Shown: one piece after another, positions 8,732 to 17,629 of the stretch
Numbering within the stretch: position 1 is the stretch's first letter
Layout: every line of letters starts with the position of its first letter
DNA from: UBA11889 sp002313255
Lineage (GTDB): Bacteria > Pseudomonadota > Gammaproteobacteria > Pseudomonadales > Azotimanducaceae
Direction: 5' to 3'
Assembly: GCA_913045265.1 (NCBI GenBank)
Contig: CAJWQX010000039.1
Location: forward strand, 1-33,274
Length of the DNA: 33,274 bases
The notes under the pieces: model-generated
The model's database searches: none
What the model saw: the letters and a program-made list of their open reading frames with translations, nothing else
What the model was told of the DNA's origin: nothing
Translations under genes and position numbers: made by a program

Positions 8732-11700
8732 TCATCGGGCCGGACCTACGGCGTAGTTTTCAAGGCGACGACCCGGATGCAAGCGATCAAGCAACAGGTA
8801 AAGACTCGGTAGAACGAAGAGGGACCCTAAGGTCGACGCAGTGATCCCGCCGATAATGGTAATGGCCATAGGAATACGCAATTCCGCACCTTCCCCGGCG
8901 CCAAACGCTAACGGCAAGAGAACCAAGACCGTCGTTAACGTGGTCATAATGATCGGGCGTAGCCGTATGCCAGCAGCTTCAGCCAACGCATCGGTGCGCG
9001 ATCTACCTTCCCCCATCAAGCGACGCGCAGTGGCTAGGAGCAATACCGCATCGTTAACGGCGACGCCGGCCAGTACGATCAGTCCCAGCATTGCCATGAC
9101 GCCTACCGGTTGACCTGTGGGTACGAGCGCTACCGCAACCCCGATCAATCCAAGCGGTATTGCGGCAAGCACTGTTAGTGGATGAATTAACGATTCGAAC
9201 GATCCCGCAAGAACCATAAAGACAAGGACCAATGCCAACAATGCGGCCAATTGCAACTCGGCAAACGTTCGCGCGCGCTCAGCTTCTTCACCACGCAGTC
9301 GTATCTGTAGACCCGCTGGAAGCGATATGTCCGCCAGCGCATCGTTAACGGCGCGAACGGCATTGGGATGATTCGAGCCGTCGGCAATTTGCGCAGTGAC
9401 TAGGGCTGTCCGGCGTTGGTCTTGTCGAAAAATCTCACGAGCCCCTTCGACTTCGACAAAACGTGCAACTTCGCTTATCGCAACCTTACGTCCGCTGCTG
9501 GTCTGAAAAATAATGCTACCAATGTCGTCACGGGAAGTCGTTCCGAGGCGCAGCGTCACTGGGAGTTCTTCATCGCCGGTCGAAAGCATCGTGACGTCGC
9601 GGCCATCCAGGCTTGCCTGAAGTACACGCGAGATGGTGGCAAGATCAACCCCCAGGCCGTCGGCCATCGCCCGATCAAGTTCGATACGCAATTCCGGTGG
9701 ACCACCTTCGAACGACGACCGAACATTCCACAACTCGCTAAGATCCGCGAGCTTAGTTTTGACAATATCAGCATAGCGCCTCAAATCCACCAGCGCCTGT
9801 CCAGAGATTTCCACCGCCACCGGAGGCCCACTGGTACCGAGGGCACTGGCAACAGCCGATGACCCAACTTCCCAATCAATGTCAGTTGACTCGAGTTGTT
9901 CGAGGATGGGTTCCAGTTGAGCTGCGAATTGTCGGCCCGTTGGCCCCGATTCCGCCACACGCACCGTGAGTCGCGCGGTATGTTCTTCGGTCATTTCAGT
10001 GCGCACCATGCGGCTATCTTCAGGAAGACGCCCCACCTCAGACAATATCGCCGCGACACTATCTTCCCCAAATTGATTGATCAGCGACTCAACGCCTTCA
10101 ACTACGCGCGCCGTGGACTCGACACGTTGGCCAGGTGGTCCAACAATACGAATCGAGAACTGTCGAGGATCGGCTGACGGTAACAGTTCGGTACCGAGCC
10201 CGAGTAGCTGCCAGCAACTAACCCCCGCCATGACGATACCTGAGAAAACGACAGTCACTGGGCGGTCAAGTAAACGCCGTGCGAAGTGCCGAAATTTAGT
10301 CTGGATTTGAAGACCCGAATCGATGCGCTCCGCGGCGATGGTTTCTGGCATGAACCATCGCGCCAGCGCGGGAATCAAGAACATCGCGACTGCCAACGAC
10401 GCGAGCAATGAAGCAACCACCGTGAACGCGATGCCTTCGATGAGGCGCGCGGCCAGGCCCTCCACGAAAAGCACCGGTAAAAACACCACGCAGGTCGTCA
10501 ATGTCGAAGCCGTAATCGCGCCCGCCACTTGTCCGGTTCCGGTGGCGGCAGCCTCTGCCCTCGTCTCACCCTCCGTCAATCGTCGGTAGATGCTCTCCAC
10601 CACAACAATTGCATTGTCCACGAGCATGCCTGCGCCAAGCGCTAAACCACCGAGCGTAATGACATTGAGGCTCTGTGATCCAAACCGCATCAAAAAGAGG
10701 GCGGCAAGGATCGACACAGGCACCGCAGCAGAGACAACGAGGGTCGCGCCGATGGATCGTAAAAAGAGAGCAAGCACGACAATTGCAAGTAGGATGCCCA
10801 CGCCCGCCGCCGTTTGTAGATCGGCTAGCGCAGCGACCACGAGCGACGCGTCATCGCTGACCTCGGTCAATGTGACGTTGGGTAAGTCTTGCGCCAAACC
10901 GGCCACGGCAGCGCGTACGGTGCGTGAAACTTCCACCGTATTTGCACCGGCCTCCTTATACACGGCGAGTCCCACACCTTCGATGGAATTCACGCGGACC
11001 AGATGATCGATTTCGCGATCAACCAGTGCCACCGTCCCAATATCCGACACCCGAACGGCTTGGCGGGTTCCGTCCGAACGTGATACGTACGCAACAATCA
11101 CGCGACGAACGTCGTCGGGTGTTCGAAATCGCGAGACGCTCCGAACGAGGAGAACCTCAGCACCTTCTTCCAACGTGCCCGCGGAGATGTCTACGTTCTC
11201 CTCGATCAGACGACCCTCGATCGCCGCAAGTGTGATGCCGAAGGCTTCCATGCGATATCGGTCTAGCAGGACACGGACTTCCTTTTCACGTCCGCCAGTA
11301 ATTCGAACTTCCGCGACCCCTGGGAGTTGTTCGAGTCCCGGCGCCACTTGGCGTCGTGCCAATCGGCGTAACTCAGAAAGGTCCGGTTGTCCGCTTGGCG
11401 CACTCAGGCCGAACCTAAGCACGGGTGCTTGACGCGGATCAAACCGACGCACCAACACCTCGTCGACAGCAGGATCCGATGCCATGGGACCGACCGCCTT
11501 TTGCACGTCCACCACGCCCAGATCGAGATTGGTGTCCCAATCGAAAACCACCGTCGCCACCAACTTCCCGGTTCGACCGACCTGGGAAATCTCTCGAATG
11601 CCGCGAACCGTAAACAAGCGTTGCTCGAGTTGTTCCCCGTAGATGCGTTCCATTTCGGTCGGTGGGCGATCGCCGCTACGAATAGAAATCGCTACGGTTG

Positions 11701-11839
11701 GACTGTGTAAATCGGGGAGCAGGTCGACTGGAAGTTGCTGGTATGCCAGCCATCCAACGAGCGCGATTGCAAACGCCATGACCGTGACCGCGACGGGGCG
11801 CTGCGTTGCCAGCCGCGCCGCGGATTCAGCCGAATTCAA
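8732..11839 (-). CDS. RND-family efflux transporter permease
   Basis: A 1035-residue inner-membrane RND pump subunit of the AcrB/MdtB-like hydrophobe and amphiphile efflux type, normally driven by proton entry and acting in trimers. The two-fold repeat is clear: TM1 near 14-33, TM2-6 near 340-495, TM7 near 528-548 and TM8-12 near 862-1017, with large periplasmic loops between. TM4 has D408-N409 in GMLVDNAIVVVE. TM10 reads VAVNDAVLLL (V928-N929-D930), without the Lys of AcrB. The start codon is TTG in a TTGA overlap with the stop of the adaptor gene, so translation is probably coupled to it. The next gene, 61 bases on, is the RND-ABC fusion. The pair recalls two-RND operons such as mdtBC, where unlike subunits form one trimer. 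The substrate is unknown. Confidence 0.93.
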   Translation of the reverse strand: MNSAESAARLATQRPVAVTVMAFAIALVGWLAYQQLPVDLLPDLHSPTVAISIRSGDRPPTEMERIYGEQLEQRLFTVRGIREISQVGRTGKLVATVVFDWDTNLDLGVVDVQKAVGPMASDPAVDEVLVRRFDPRQAPVLRFGLSAPSGQPDLSELRRLARRQVAPGLEQLPGVAEVRITGGREKEVRVLLDRYRMEAFGITLAAIEGRLIEENVDISAGTLEEGAEVLLVRSVSRFRTPDDVRRVIVAYVSRSDGTRQAVRVSDIGTVALVDREIDHLVRVNSIEGVGLAVYKEAGANTVEVSRTVRAAVAGLAQDLPNVTLTEVSDDASLVVAALADLQTAAGVGILLAIVVLALFLRSIGATLVVSAAVPVSILAALFLMRFGSQSLNVITLGGLALGAGMLVDNAIVVVESIYRRLTEGETRAEAAATGTGQVAGAITASTLTTCVVFLPVLFVEGLAARLIEGIAFTVVASLLASLAVAMFLIPALARWFMPETIAAERIDSGLQIQTKFRHFARRLLDRPVTVVFSGIVMAGVSCWQLLGLGTELLPSADPRQFSIRIVGPPGQRVESTARVVEGVESLINQFGEDSVAAILSEVGRLPEDSRMVRTEMTEEHTARLTVRVAESGPTGRQFAAQLEPILEQLESTDIDWEVGSSAVASALGTSGPPVAVEISGQALVDLRRYADIVKTKLADLSELWNVRSSFEGGPPELRIELDRAMADGLGVDLATISRVLQASLDGRDVTMLSTGDEELPVTLRLGTTSRDDIGSIIFQTSSGRKVAISEVARFVEVEGAREIFRQDQRRTALVTAQIADGSNHPNAVRAVNDALADISLPAGLQIRLRGEEAERARTFAELQLAALLALVLVFMVLAGSFESLIHPLTVLAAIPLGLIGVAVALVPTGQPVGVMAMLGLIVLAGVAVNDAVLLLATARRLMGEGRSRTDALAEAAGIRLRPIIMTTLTTVLVLLPLAFGAGEGAELRIPMAITIIGGITASTLGSLFVLPSLYLLLDRLHPGRRLENYAVGPAR

Positions 11840-12912
11840 GAGCCCGTTACTCGAACACGCGCCTCATCGGTAAGCGTTTCAAGACCGCGTACGACGACGC
11901 GCTCTCCGGGGATGACACCATCGATCACTTCAATCCAATCGTCGTTACGGAGTCCCAACGAAACTTCCTGGCGACGTGCGCGTTGACCATCGATGACAAA
12001 AACCACGTCACGACCGGCTCGTTCCGTAACTGCATCGCGGGGAACGACGGCCACGTCTTCGTGGCGATCGGTGACGATGGTCGCCTGAATAAACATGCCG
12101 GGTCGTAGTAGCCTGGCGGTATTATCGACCTCAACTTCAGCGCGGAATGAATGGGTCGTGGCATCCATCGCTGGCGACAATCTCAGCACTTTGCCCATCA
12201 TCACGGTTTTTTCGAATGCGTAGTGTTCTATGCGAACGGGTTGGCCTGGTCGCACACGAGCGAGCTCCGGACCGACCAGATCGATATCCGCGATCAGATT
12301 ATCAATAGGCGCAATTCGCGCGACCTCGAATCCTTGCATCACTTTCTGACCATCAGCGACCGGTCGGTTATTGGCGTCTCTCGCGAGCTGCAAAACAACT
12401 CCCGCGATGGGCGTCGTAATCCGTGTCTTCTCCAACGTCCACTTACTGGTTTCAAAATTGTGCAGTGCGTCTTCGTAGGTCGCGCGGGCAAGGAAAAGGG
12501 CTTCCTCGGCAATCAATCGCCGTTCAAAGAGCTGTTGTCGACGATTCAATTCCTCTTCAGATGCTTCAAGATGTCGCTGTGTCGCTTCAAGACGCGCAGC
12601 CAATCGAGCGTCTTCACCAGTGATCTCCGCCACCAACGCGCCTTTTGCGACATTGGTTCCTTCCGTAATTCGTTCGCCCGATTCGAGCCGAACTAGACGT
12701 AAAAATCCGGGTGTTTCAACCGTGAGTACCACGCTCTCTCGCGGTCGAAGAGTCCCCGTCGTCACAATGCTGTCTTCGACGTCATCGGTCACGACGTCGC
12801 CAACCTCAACCGGAATGCGAAATTCGACTGGGGGAGGCGCCGTGGTCTCGCCACACGCGCTTGCTAATAGAATGGGCAAAGTGGTGAGGACAGCTTTGAC
12901 TCCGAACTTCAT
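11836..12912 (-). CDS. RND periplasmic adaptor (membrane fusion protein, HlyD/AcrA type)
   Basis: A 358-residue adaptor expected to join the inner-membrane pump to an outer-membrane channel across the periplasm. The signal sequence ends in LLASAC with Cys20, a probable lipobox, so a lipid anchor is likely although Ala at -3 is less usual. The order is that of the family: first half of the barrel and lipoyl domain (about 36-98), a helical hairpin rich in Glu/Arg/Leu (about 101-160), the second lipoyl half (TRITTPIAGVV, 163-173), the beta-barrel (about 200-275), then the membrane-proximal domain (PRDAVTERAGRDVVFVIDG onward). The hairpin is short compared with AcrA. It overlaps the ABC/M1 permease by ATGA upstream and the RND gene by TTGA downstream. 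No outer-membrane channel gene is present in the window. Confidence 0.93.
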   Translation of the reverse strand: MKFGVKAVLTTLPILLASACGETTAPPPVEFRIPVEVGDVVTDDVEDSIVTTGTLRPRESVVLTVETPGFLRLVRLESGERITEGTNVAKGALVAEITGEDARLAARLEATQRHLEASEEELNRRQQLFERRLIAEEALFLARATYEDALHNFETSKWTLEKTRITTPIAGVVLQLARDANNRPVADGQKVMQGFEVARIAPIDNLIADIDLVGPELARVRPGQPVRIEHYAFEKTVMMGKVLRLSPAMDATTHSFRAEVEVDNTARLLRPGMFIQATIVTDRHEDVAVVPRDAVTERAGRDVVFVIDGQRARRQEVSLGLRNDDWIEVIDGVIPGERVVVRGLETLTDEARVRVTGS

Positions 12913-15900
12913 CGGTCAATCCTAGCGCTCAAGCGGGGGTTGGCGGACTCTACCTCATTCACTGGTATCCAGCGAATGGCGTCGGCGATCACGGATTCAC
13001 CCTCGGTCGCATCGCTGATGCTTAAACGGACCGTCCCCGCGGTAAGGTCAAACGTCCCCAAATCATTCCAGCCTCGTTCAGCGGCCGAGGCGTCGAATTC
13101 GAGTGGCCACGCCCGTTGACCCGCCGACAACGTCAAATCGTAACGGCCGAGCGCTGAGGCGACAACAGGAAAGGCGCGAAGTCTACGAATTCGTTCATTG
13201 TCCTTTTTTCTCTTGCGCGCTTTGCCGCCAACAAAAGGGGAGTGATAGGAGAGTTGCCACATCCCGGCTTGGGGCAAAGTTGCGGAAAAGATGGCGCGAC
13301 GACTGCCGCTACCCGCCGCGATTCTGGCATAGGTCCGTCGGTATTTGCCCCAGCTCCGTGGCTCATTACTGTCACGCGTCCACATACCGAACCCTCCACC
13401 CGCGCCGAAGATATCCGGCAGGACTGGTAATCCCTGATCCATTTCTAAGGTCGCCGAACTCGGGCCCATCGAGAGTGTGACGCTGGTAGCACCGTCGTCG
13501 TTCGACGCCACCTGGAACTGAAAATTACTCAGTTGATCGGCGTCGTCGTACTCGATTGCAAAACCCGGATCTAAATCATCAACAACGATTCCTACGTCTA
13601 TAGGCAAAGTCGCCCACTCGCTCGGTTTTACGCCAAGAAACGGGTCCGCAAGCGATCGTTGTTCAAAATCAATGTCCGGGATATCCAGGCGCAATGCTTT
13701 TCGATTCAACGCTAAATAAGGCTCGAGCCATATTTCGAGAGGCGGGTCACGACTTAACAAACCGACTTCGACCGATTGATAACCGGCAAGCCGGAACGGT
13801 TCGGTCTTGTTCCATGTGGGGGCCCAATCCCGAGACCTTTTTTGCCTGTTACCGCTCATGTAGCGCACGCGGAATAAGCCCGGTGCGGACTCGTCGTTGC
13901 GAACGTGAAACCGAACTTGGTACTGAGCATTGGCATTGTCACTTTCGGCCAGTCGCTCCGCTATCACGTTCGACACAAGAAATCCCGGTAAGGCGGCCTC
14001 GTTCAACCAATCGCCGAGAAGGGGTTCGATATCGACACCGACGTCCTTCGATGTCTGCACGAACTGAACCGCATCAAAGTGACCACCGCGGTATCGATCA
14101 ACCAACGCTGCCAATAATTTCGCGATCCGTTGTCGACCCAACCCGTCGTAAAGTACGTCGGCAACCGCACCGCCCTTTAACGCCATCACATTCAGAACCT
14201 GTGCTGGATCATCGGTGGGGTCAAGCTCAGCAAGGGACGAGGCAAGGGCCCGATCCCACACGGCGGGACGTTGCACGGTATTCGCAATGATCGAATCGAT
14301 AATTTCACCGCTCTCTCCTTGAATCATGTCGGACATCGTCCCCATCATGGTGACGCCCATCTGGCTATCGAATTCGTGCGCCGAAAAATAACCGCGTTTA
14401 CCAGTAATTAGCCTGTTGAAAAGCTCATCGAGAACGTAATTGAGTGCAATCGCACCACGACCTGTCGCACTTGTTTGGTATGCAACAAAATTACGCGAGG
14501 CACCCAAAAAAACGTTTCCGCCGGTAAAGTCGTTATCGAAAAAACGTTCAATCACGTCACGTTTAAAACCCGCGATACCGCCTTCGGCATCTTCCAGTTC
14601 TCGGAGTTCTTCAGGATCGTCAAAGAATCGTCCGAACCGTGCGGTCGGGAAGCTCGTTTCCTTCACCAGCACCATGCCCGGTAACGCCTGTACCGAATCC
14701 AATCGCCAGCCGCCACCGAAACCACGTAACAGGTGGGGCGTTTCCACCAACGAAAATCCGTCGTAGGGATAGGGCAGGCCATGACGCGCCGACTCAGCTA
14801 ATAGCTCTTCGATTCGTTCGCGAATCGAATCTTGGGCGTCGGCAAACAGGCCCAGGTTGTCGAGGTGCTTCGGACTTAAGAGGATTTCGAAGGTGACACC
14901 ATCGATGTCCATTGCACGGCGTTCGAACGATGACGCCAACAACGCCACCGCAGGCACGGGGGATGGCGGTCGAAATGCGAACCGAACGCGACCGCTCGGC
15001 GAGTCTGGCTCGGATAACGTGATGCGCCGGCCCGGACCTGCGACCAACCAACCGGCGGGCACCTCGACGATGACATCAACGCTAAAATAATCAGGAGGAT
15101 GCGTGCGGGCGTCGCCGTTCGGAATGTCAGTGCCCGGACTCGGAAGCCAACGAATACCGGGCATGAGGGCAACATAGTTTTGATCAAAAAGCCCGGGCAT
15201 GAAACCTAACATTTGGAATGCCTCGGCCTCGTTCGGCGTGAGGGATGGGACGTCGATGGCGGAATCGAGGTAGCCAAAGGTCTCATTGGGCAATCCTGAG
15301 GCGACGATGCGTAGTGTACTTGTGGTGTTTGCCGCGACAGCCGCGTTAACTTCGAGAAGCCCTTGATCGTGATGCCACTCGACCGCGGTATTGTCCACCA
15401 TGACCTGCTCGACAACCAAGCCAGGATTGAGGGTCCAGAGTAGCGATGTCAGTGCCTCGCCCGAAGGCGTCGTAATCGAAAGCGTTACGTCAAGATCCAA
15501 TTTTCGACCTGGGTCAATCTGCACCTCGCCCCGAACTGCTAGCACGTCAGCGCGGGGATCAAGACTCCGCTCCTCGTGCGCCATCCGCCATTCGTCAAAG
15601 AAGACCAATTCATCCCGTGCTTGCGTGGCTTGAATCGCAAGCGCTAGTCCGCCCGCCAATACCAGACTGACGCCGCCGCCGCCAATCAAGAGTTTGCGGG
15701 CGTTGTCCGCGCGGGGGTGAACGATCCCCGCCAGCGCAATCAAGCCTGCCGCGATGAGACAGGACCAGAACGCCCGTTGACCGGCGCCGTCAGGCAGCAG
15801 CGCCGGCATGAGATCGGATGGCAGGGAAGGGACCGGAAGTAATGGAGCTAGCGAGGGAGCCAAAAATCCTGGACTCATGAACATCGCCCACACCTGGCCA

Positions 15901-16481
15901 ATAAGTATAACGGCGGCGATCAAGGTGACGATCAATCGGTTCCTCACGATTAAGGTGAGAAATGCAATCAGCGCACACCAAAGCGCAAGGGACACCATTG
16001 CCGTAATCAAGAATGAGACCACGGAGTAAGGCTCGATGGTTCCTCCAGGAATGCCTAGGTTAATGGCGACGAAACCATACGTTTGCAGTGCCAAAAAGAT
16101 AACCACCATCGGCAACCAAGTCATGAAGACCAGGGCTAAACAACGACCGAGCACGAGTTCAATGTTCGTGATCGGTCGGGTATCGAGGACCTCGACCATG
16201 CGATCGCGGACGTCGCGATGACGAATATCGAAAACCAGAAAAATCAGGCTAACAAGAAAGAGAATAACGGCGATAAATCCAGCGCTCGCTACCGCATAAC
16301 GCGGATTCATCGCCCCGAGACTCGCCGACAAGCCCGACCCCATCGCGTGGATGAAAAAAGTCTGTCCAGCGACAACAGAGACGAAAACAACCGAGAGAAT
16401 GGTGAACGGCCAGTATCGAGCCAACCGACGCGTTGAGCGCATCTCCGCGCTAGCAATCGCTTTAATCATCGCGATGCTCAC
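12909..16481 (-). CDS. ABC-2 permease with degenerate M1-peptidase-like domain and C-terminal golvesin-like domain
   Basis: A 1190-residue protein. The N-terminal 285 residues form an ABC-2 export permease with about seven hydrophobic segments (near 23-46, 62-84, 112-138, 153-178, 182-203, 236-253 and 263-283). Residues about 310-830 resemble the M1-aminopeptidase domain found in known permease/M1 fusions and should face the periplasm. Where HEXXH is expected the sequence reads DELFN (685-689, in LNYVLDELFNRL), so both zinc-binding His are lost. The GAMEN-like region is also changed (GGGWRLDSV, 589-597). The end (about 1044-1174; GWNDLGTFDLTAGTVRLSISD, then VIADAIRWIPV) resembles the golvesin C-terminal/carbohydrate-binding-like fold. 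Start is GTG in a GTGA overlap with the ATPase gene, its evident partner. An enzymatic role is unlikely. Binding or substrate handling in the periplasm is my inference. Confidence 0.85.
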   Translation of the reverse strand: MSIAMIKAIASAEMRSTRRLARYWPFTILSVVFVSVVAGQTFFIHAMGSGLSASLGAMNPRYAVASAGFIAVILFLVSLIFLVFDIRHRDVRDRMVEVLDTRPITNIELVLGRCLALVFMTWLPMVVIFLALQTYGFVAINLGIPGGTIEPYSVVSFLITAMVSLALWCALIAFLTLIVRNRLIVTLIAAVILIGQVWAMFMSPGFLAPSLAPLLPVPSLPSDLMPALLPDGAGQRAFWSCLIAAGLIALAGIVHPRADNARKLLIGGGGVSLVLAGGLALAIQATQARDELVFFDEWRMAHEERSLDPRADVLAVRGEVQIDPGRKLDLDVTLSITTPSGEALTSLLWTLNPGLVVEQVMVDNTAVEWHHDQGLLEVNAAVAANTTSTLRIVASGLPNETFGYLDSAIDVPSLTPNEAEAFQMLGFMPGLFDQNYVALMPGIRWLPSPGTDIPNGDARTHPPDYFSVDVIVEVPAGWLVAGPGRRITLSEPDSPSGRVRFAFRPPSPVPAVALLASSFERRAMDIDGVTFEILLSPKHLDNLGLFADAQDSIRERIEELLAESARHGLPYPYDGFSLVETPHLLRGFGGGWRLDSVQALPGMVLVKETSFPTARFGRFFDDPEELRELEDAEGGIAGFKRDVIERFFDNDFTGGNVFLGASRNFVAYQTSATGRGAIALNYVLDELFNRLITGKRGYFSAHEFDSQMGVTMMGTMSDMIQGESGEIIDSIIANTVQRPAVWDRALASSLAELDPTDDPAQVLNVMALKGGAVADVLYDGLGRQRIAKLLAALVDRYRGGHFDAVQFVQTSKDVGVDIEPLLGDWLNEAALPGFLVSNVIAERLAESDNANAQYQVRFHVRNDESAPGLFRVRYMSGNRQKRSRDWAPTWNKTEPFRLAGYQSVEVGLLSRDPPLEIWLEPYLALNRKALRLDIPDIDFEQRSLADPFLGVKPSEWATLPIDVGIVVDDLDPGFAIEYDDADQLSNFQFQVASNDDGATSVTLSMGPSSATLEMDQGLPVLPDIFGAGGGFGMWTRDSNEPRSWGKYRRTYARIAAGSGSRRAIFSATLPQAGMWQLSYHSPFVGGKARKRKKDNERIRRLRAFPVVASALGRYDLTLSAGQRAWPLEFDASAAERGWNDLGTFDLTAGTVRLSISDATEGESVIADAIRWIPVNEVESANPRLSARIDR

Positions 16482-17482
16482 GAAACTGCCTCCTTGATTT
16501 TAAGTTCCTCTAATTCCATCACAGACGGTTCATCGATCAATTCACCGTCTTGGCGTGCCACAGATGCACGACCGCGCGCGGACATAAAGGCCATGTAGCT
16601 TTCTTCCAACGTGGTCTCATCAACTCGGGTTGCGCCTGGCGGCAACCCGTCCTCCGAAGCAATGGCACGCAGCGTGACTTGATCGCCCGTCGAAATACGC
16701 GACACCACCTCATGGTTTTGTTCGGTCTTATCGGCCATCTCCGGCGACGTGATTAGTTCAAATACCGCACCCACCGAGCTTCGAAACAATTCAGCAGGCG
16801 AGCCACTGAATACGGTTCGACCTGTATCCAAGATCGAGATCTCGCGGCACGCGGCACCAAGGTCGGCCACAATGTGCGTCGACAATAAGATGGTTCGGTC
16901 CCGGCCTATTTCTTCCATGAGTTTCCGAAACCGTATCCGCTCTTCAGGATCCAAGCCCACAGTCGGTTCATCGACCACTAAGACCCGTGGCTCATGAACG
17001 AGCGCCTGAGCGACCCCCAATCGACGAACCATCCCGCCTGAAAGTTGCTTGACCTTGCGATAGGCCGCATCGGCGAGGCCGACTTGTTCAATGACCTGTT
17101 CGACGCGTGCGCGACGGGCTTTTCGACCAAAGAGCCCCGACAGCTGAGCCAACGTATCGACCACTTCGATCACTCGGTGTGAGCGCCAACCCCCAAAATC
17201 CTGTGGTAAATAGCCGATCAGCCGTCGCACCTCACGGTGTTGCCTTGTGACGTCGTAACCACATAGTTCAACGTATCCTTCGGTTGGTCGGATCAACGTG
17301 CAGAGGATCCGCATTAAGGTGCTCTTGCCTGCGCCATTAGGCCCCAGCAGACCGTACACGCCGGTCCCGCAGGTGAGGTTGACACCGTCGAGTGCTACGT
17401 GCCCGCCCTTATAGACGTGGCGCAAGTCACGGACTTCAATGCTTGGACTTGTTGCGTCGAGTTGCGTTGTTGCTCGATTCAC
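16478..17482 (-). CDS. ABC transporter ATP-binding protein
   Basis: A 334-residue ABC ATPase of the drug/lipid-export (DrrA/NatA-like) group, expected at the cytoplasmic face of the inner membrane. Strand one SIEVRDLRHVYKGG carries the A-loop Tyr. Walker A GPNGAGKST is at 47-55, the Q-loop in YLPQD (91-95), LSGGM at 147-151, Walker B VLVVDE at 167-172, then D-loop GLDP and switch His203. A C-terminal extension of about 100 residues includes TTLEESYMAFMSA, matched by PSLEDGYMWLVASA in the fused ATPase. The two also share GLDPxERIRFR and STHxVxDxxAAC, pointing to common descent. It is the first gene of the operon, with a GTG start and a weak AGGCG-type ribosome site. Its stop overlaps the start of the M1-type permease, its likely partner. 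Confidence 0.94.
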   Translation of the reverse strand: MNRATTQLDATSPSIEVRDLRHVYKGGHVALDGVNLTCGTGVYGLLGPNGAGKSTLMRILCTLIRPTEGYVELCGYDVTRQHREVRRLIGYLPQDFGGWRSHRVIEVVDTLAQLSGLFGRKARRARVEQVIEQVGLADAAYRKVKQLSGGMVRRLGVAQALVHEPRVLVVDEPTVGLDPEERIRFRKLMEEIGRDRTILLSTHIVADLGAACREISILDTGRTVFSGSPAELFRSSVGAVFELITSPEMADKTEQNHEVVSRISTGDQVTLRAIASEDGLPPGATRVDETTLEESYMAFMSARGRASVARQDGELIDEPSVMELEELKIKEAVS

Positions 17483-17552
17483 CGAAATCGCCTATTCACA
17501 TTACTTTTACCGTAACGGAAACCACCCAATTACGGTTGGACTTAAGATATAG

Positions 17553-17574
17553 AATGTAACCTATACGTTACATT
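17553..17574. promoter_or_regulatory. Perfect inverted repeat, probable repressor operator
   Basis: Arms AATGTAAC and GTTACATT are perfect reverse complements separated by six bases (CTATAC). The dyad lies 71 bases upstream of the first gene of the ABC/RND operon, in an AT-rich stretch over the likely promoter. The size and TGTAAC/GTTACA core resemble operators of TetR-family efflux regulators. This is inference: no regulator gene is present in the window to pair with it. Confidence 0.6.
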
Positions 17575-17588
17575 TAAGGCAAGAACAA
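17560..17588 (-). promoter_or_regulatory. Probable sigma-70 promoter of the ABC/RND operon
   Basis: On the minus strand TTGTTC (17588-17583) and TATAGG (17565-17560) are separated by 17 bases, a fair -35/-10 pair. A second reading uses TTGCCT (17582-17577) with TACATT (17558-17553). Either way the core promoter is overlapped by the 17553-17574 inverted repeat, which would suit repression. It sits in the 147-base gap between the dehydrogenase gene and the operon. Confidence 0.4.
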
Positions 17589-17629
17589 CGGCAGAGCGAT
17601 GCGAACTAGGGTCCGCCGCTTCATTCCGG

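Noticed and set aside
14440..14766. Open frame opposite the M1-like domain
   Set aside because: Shadow frame with no domain; the minus-strand protein is continuous and recognisable.
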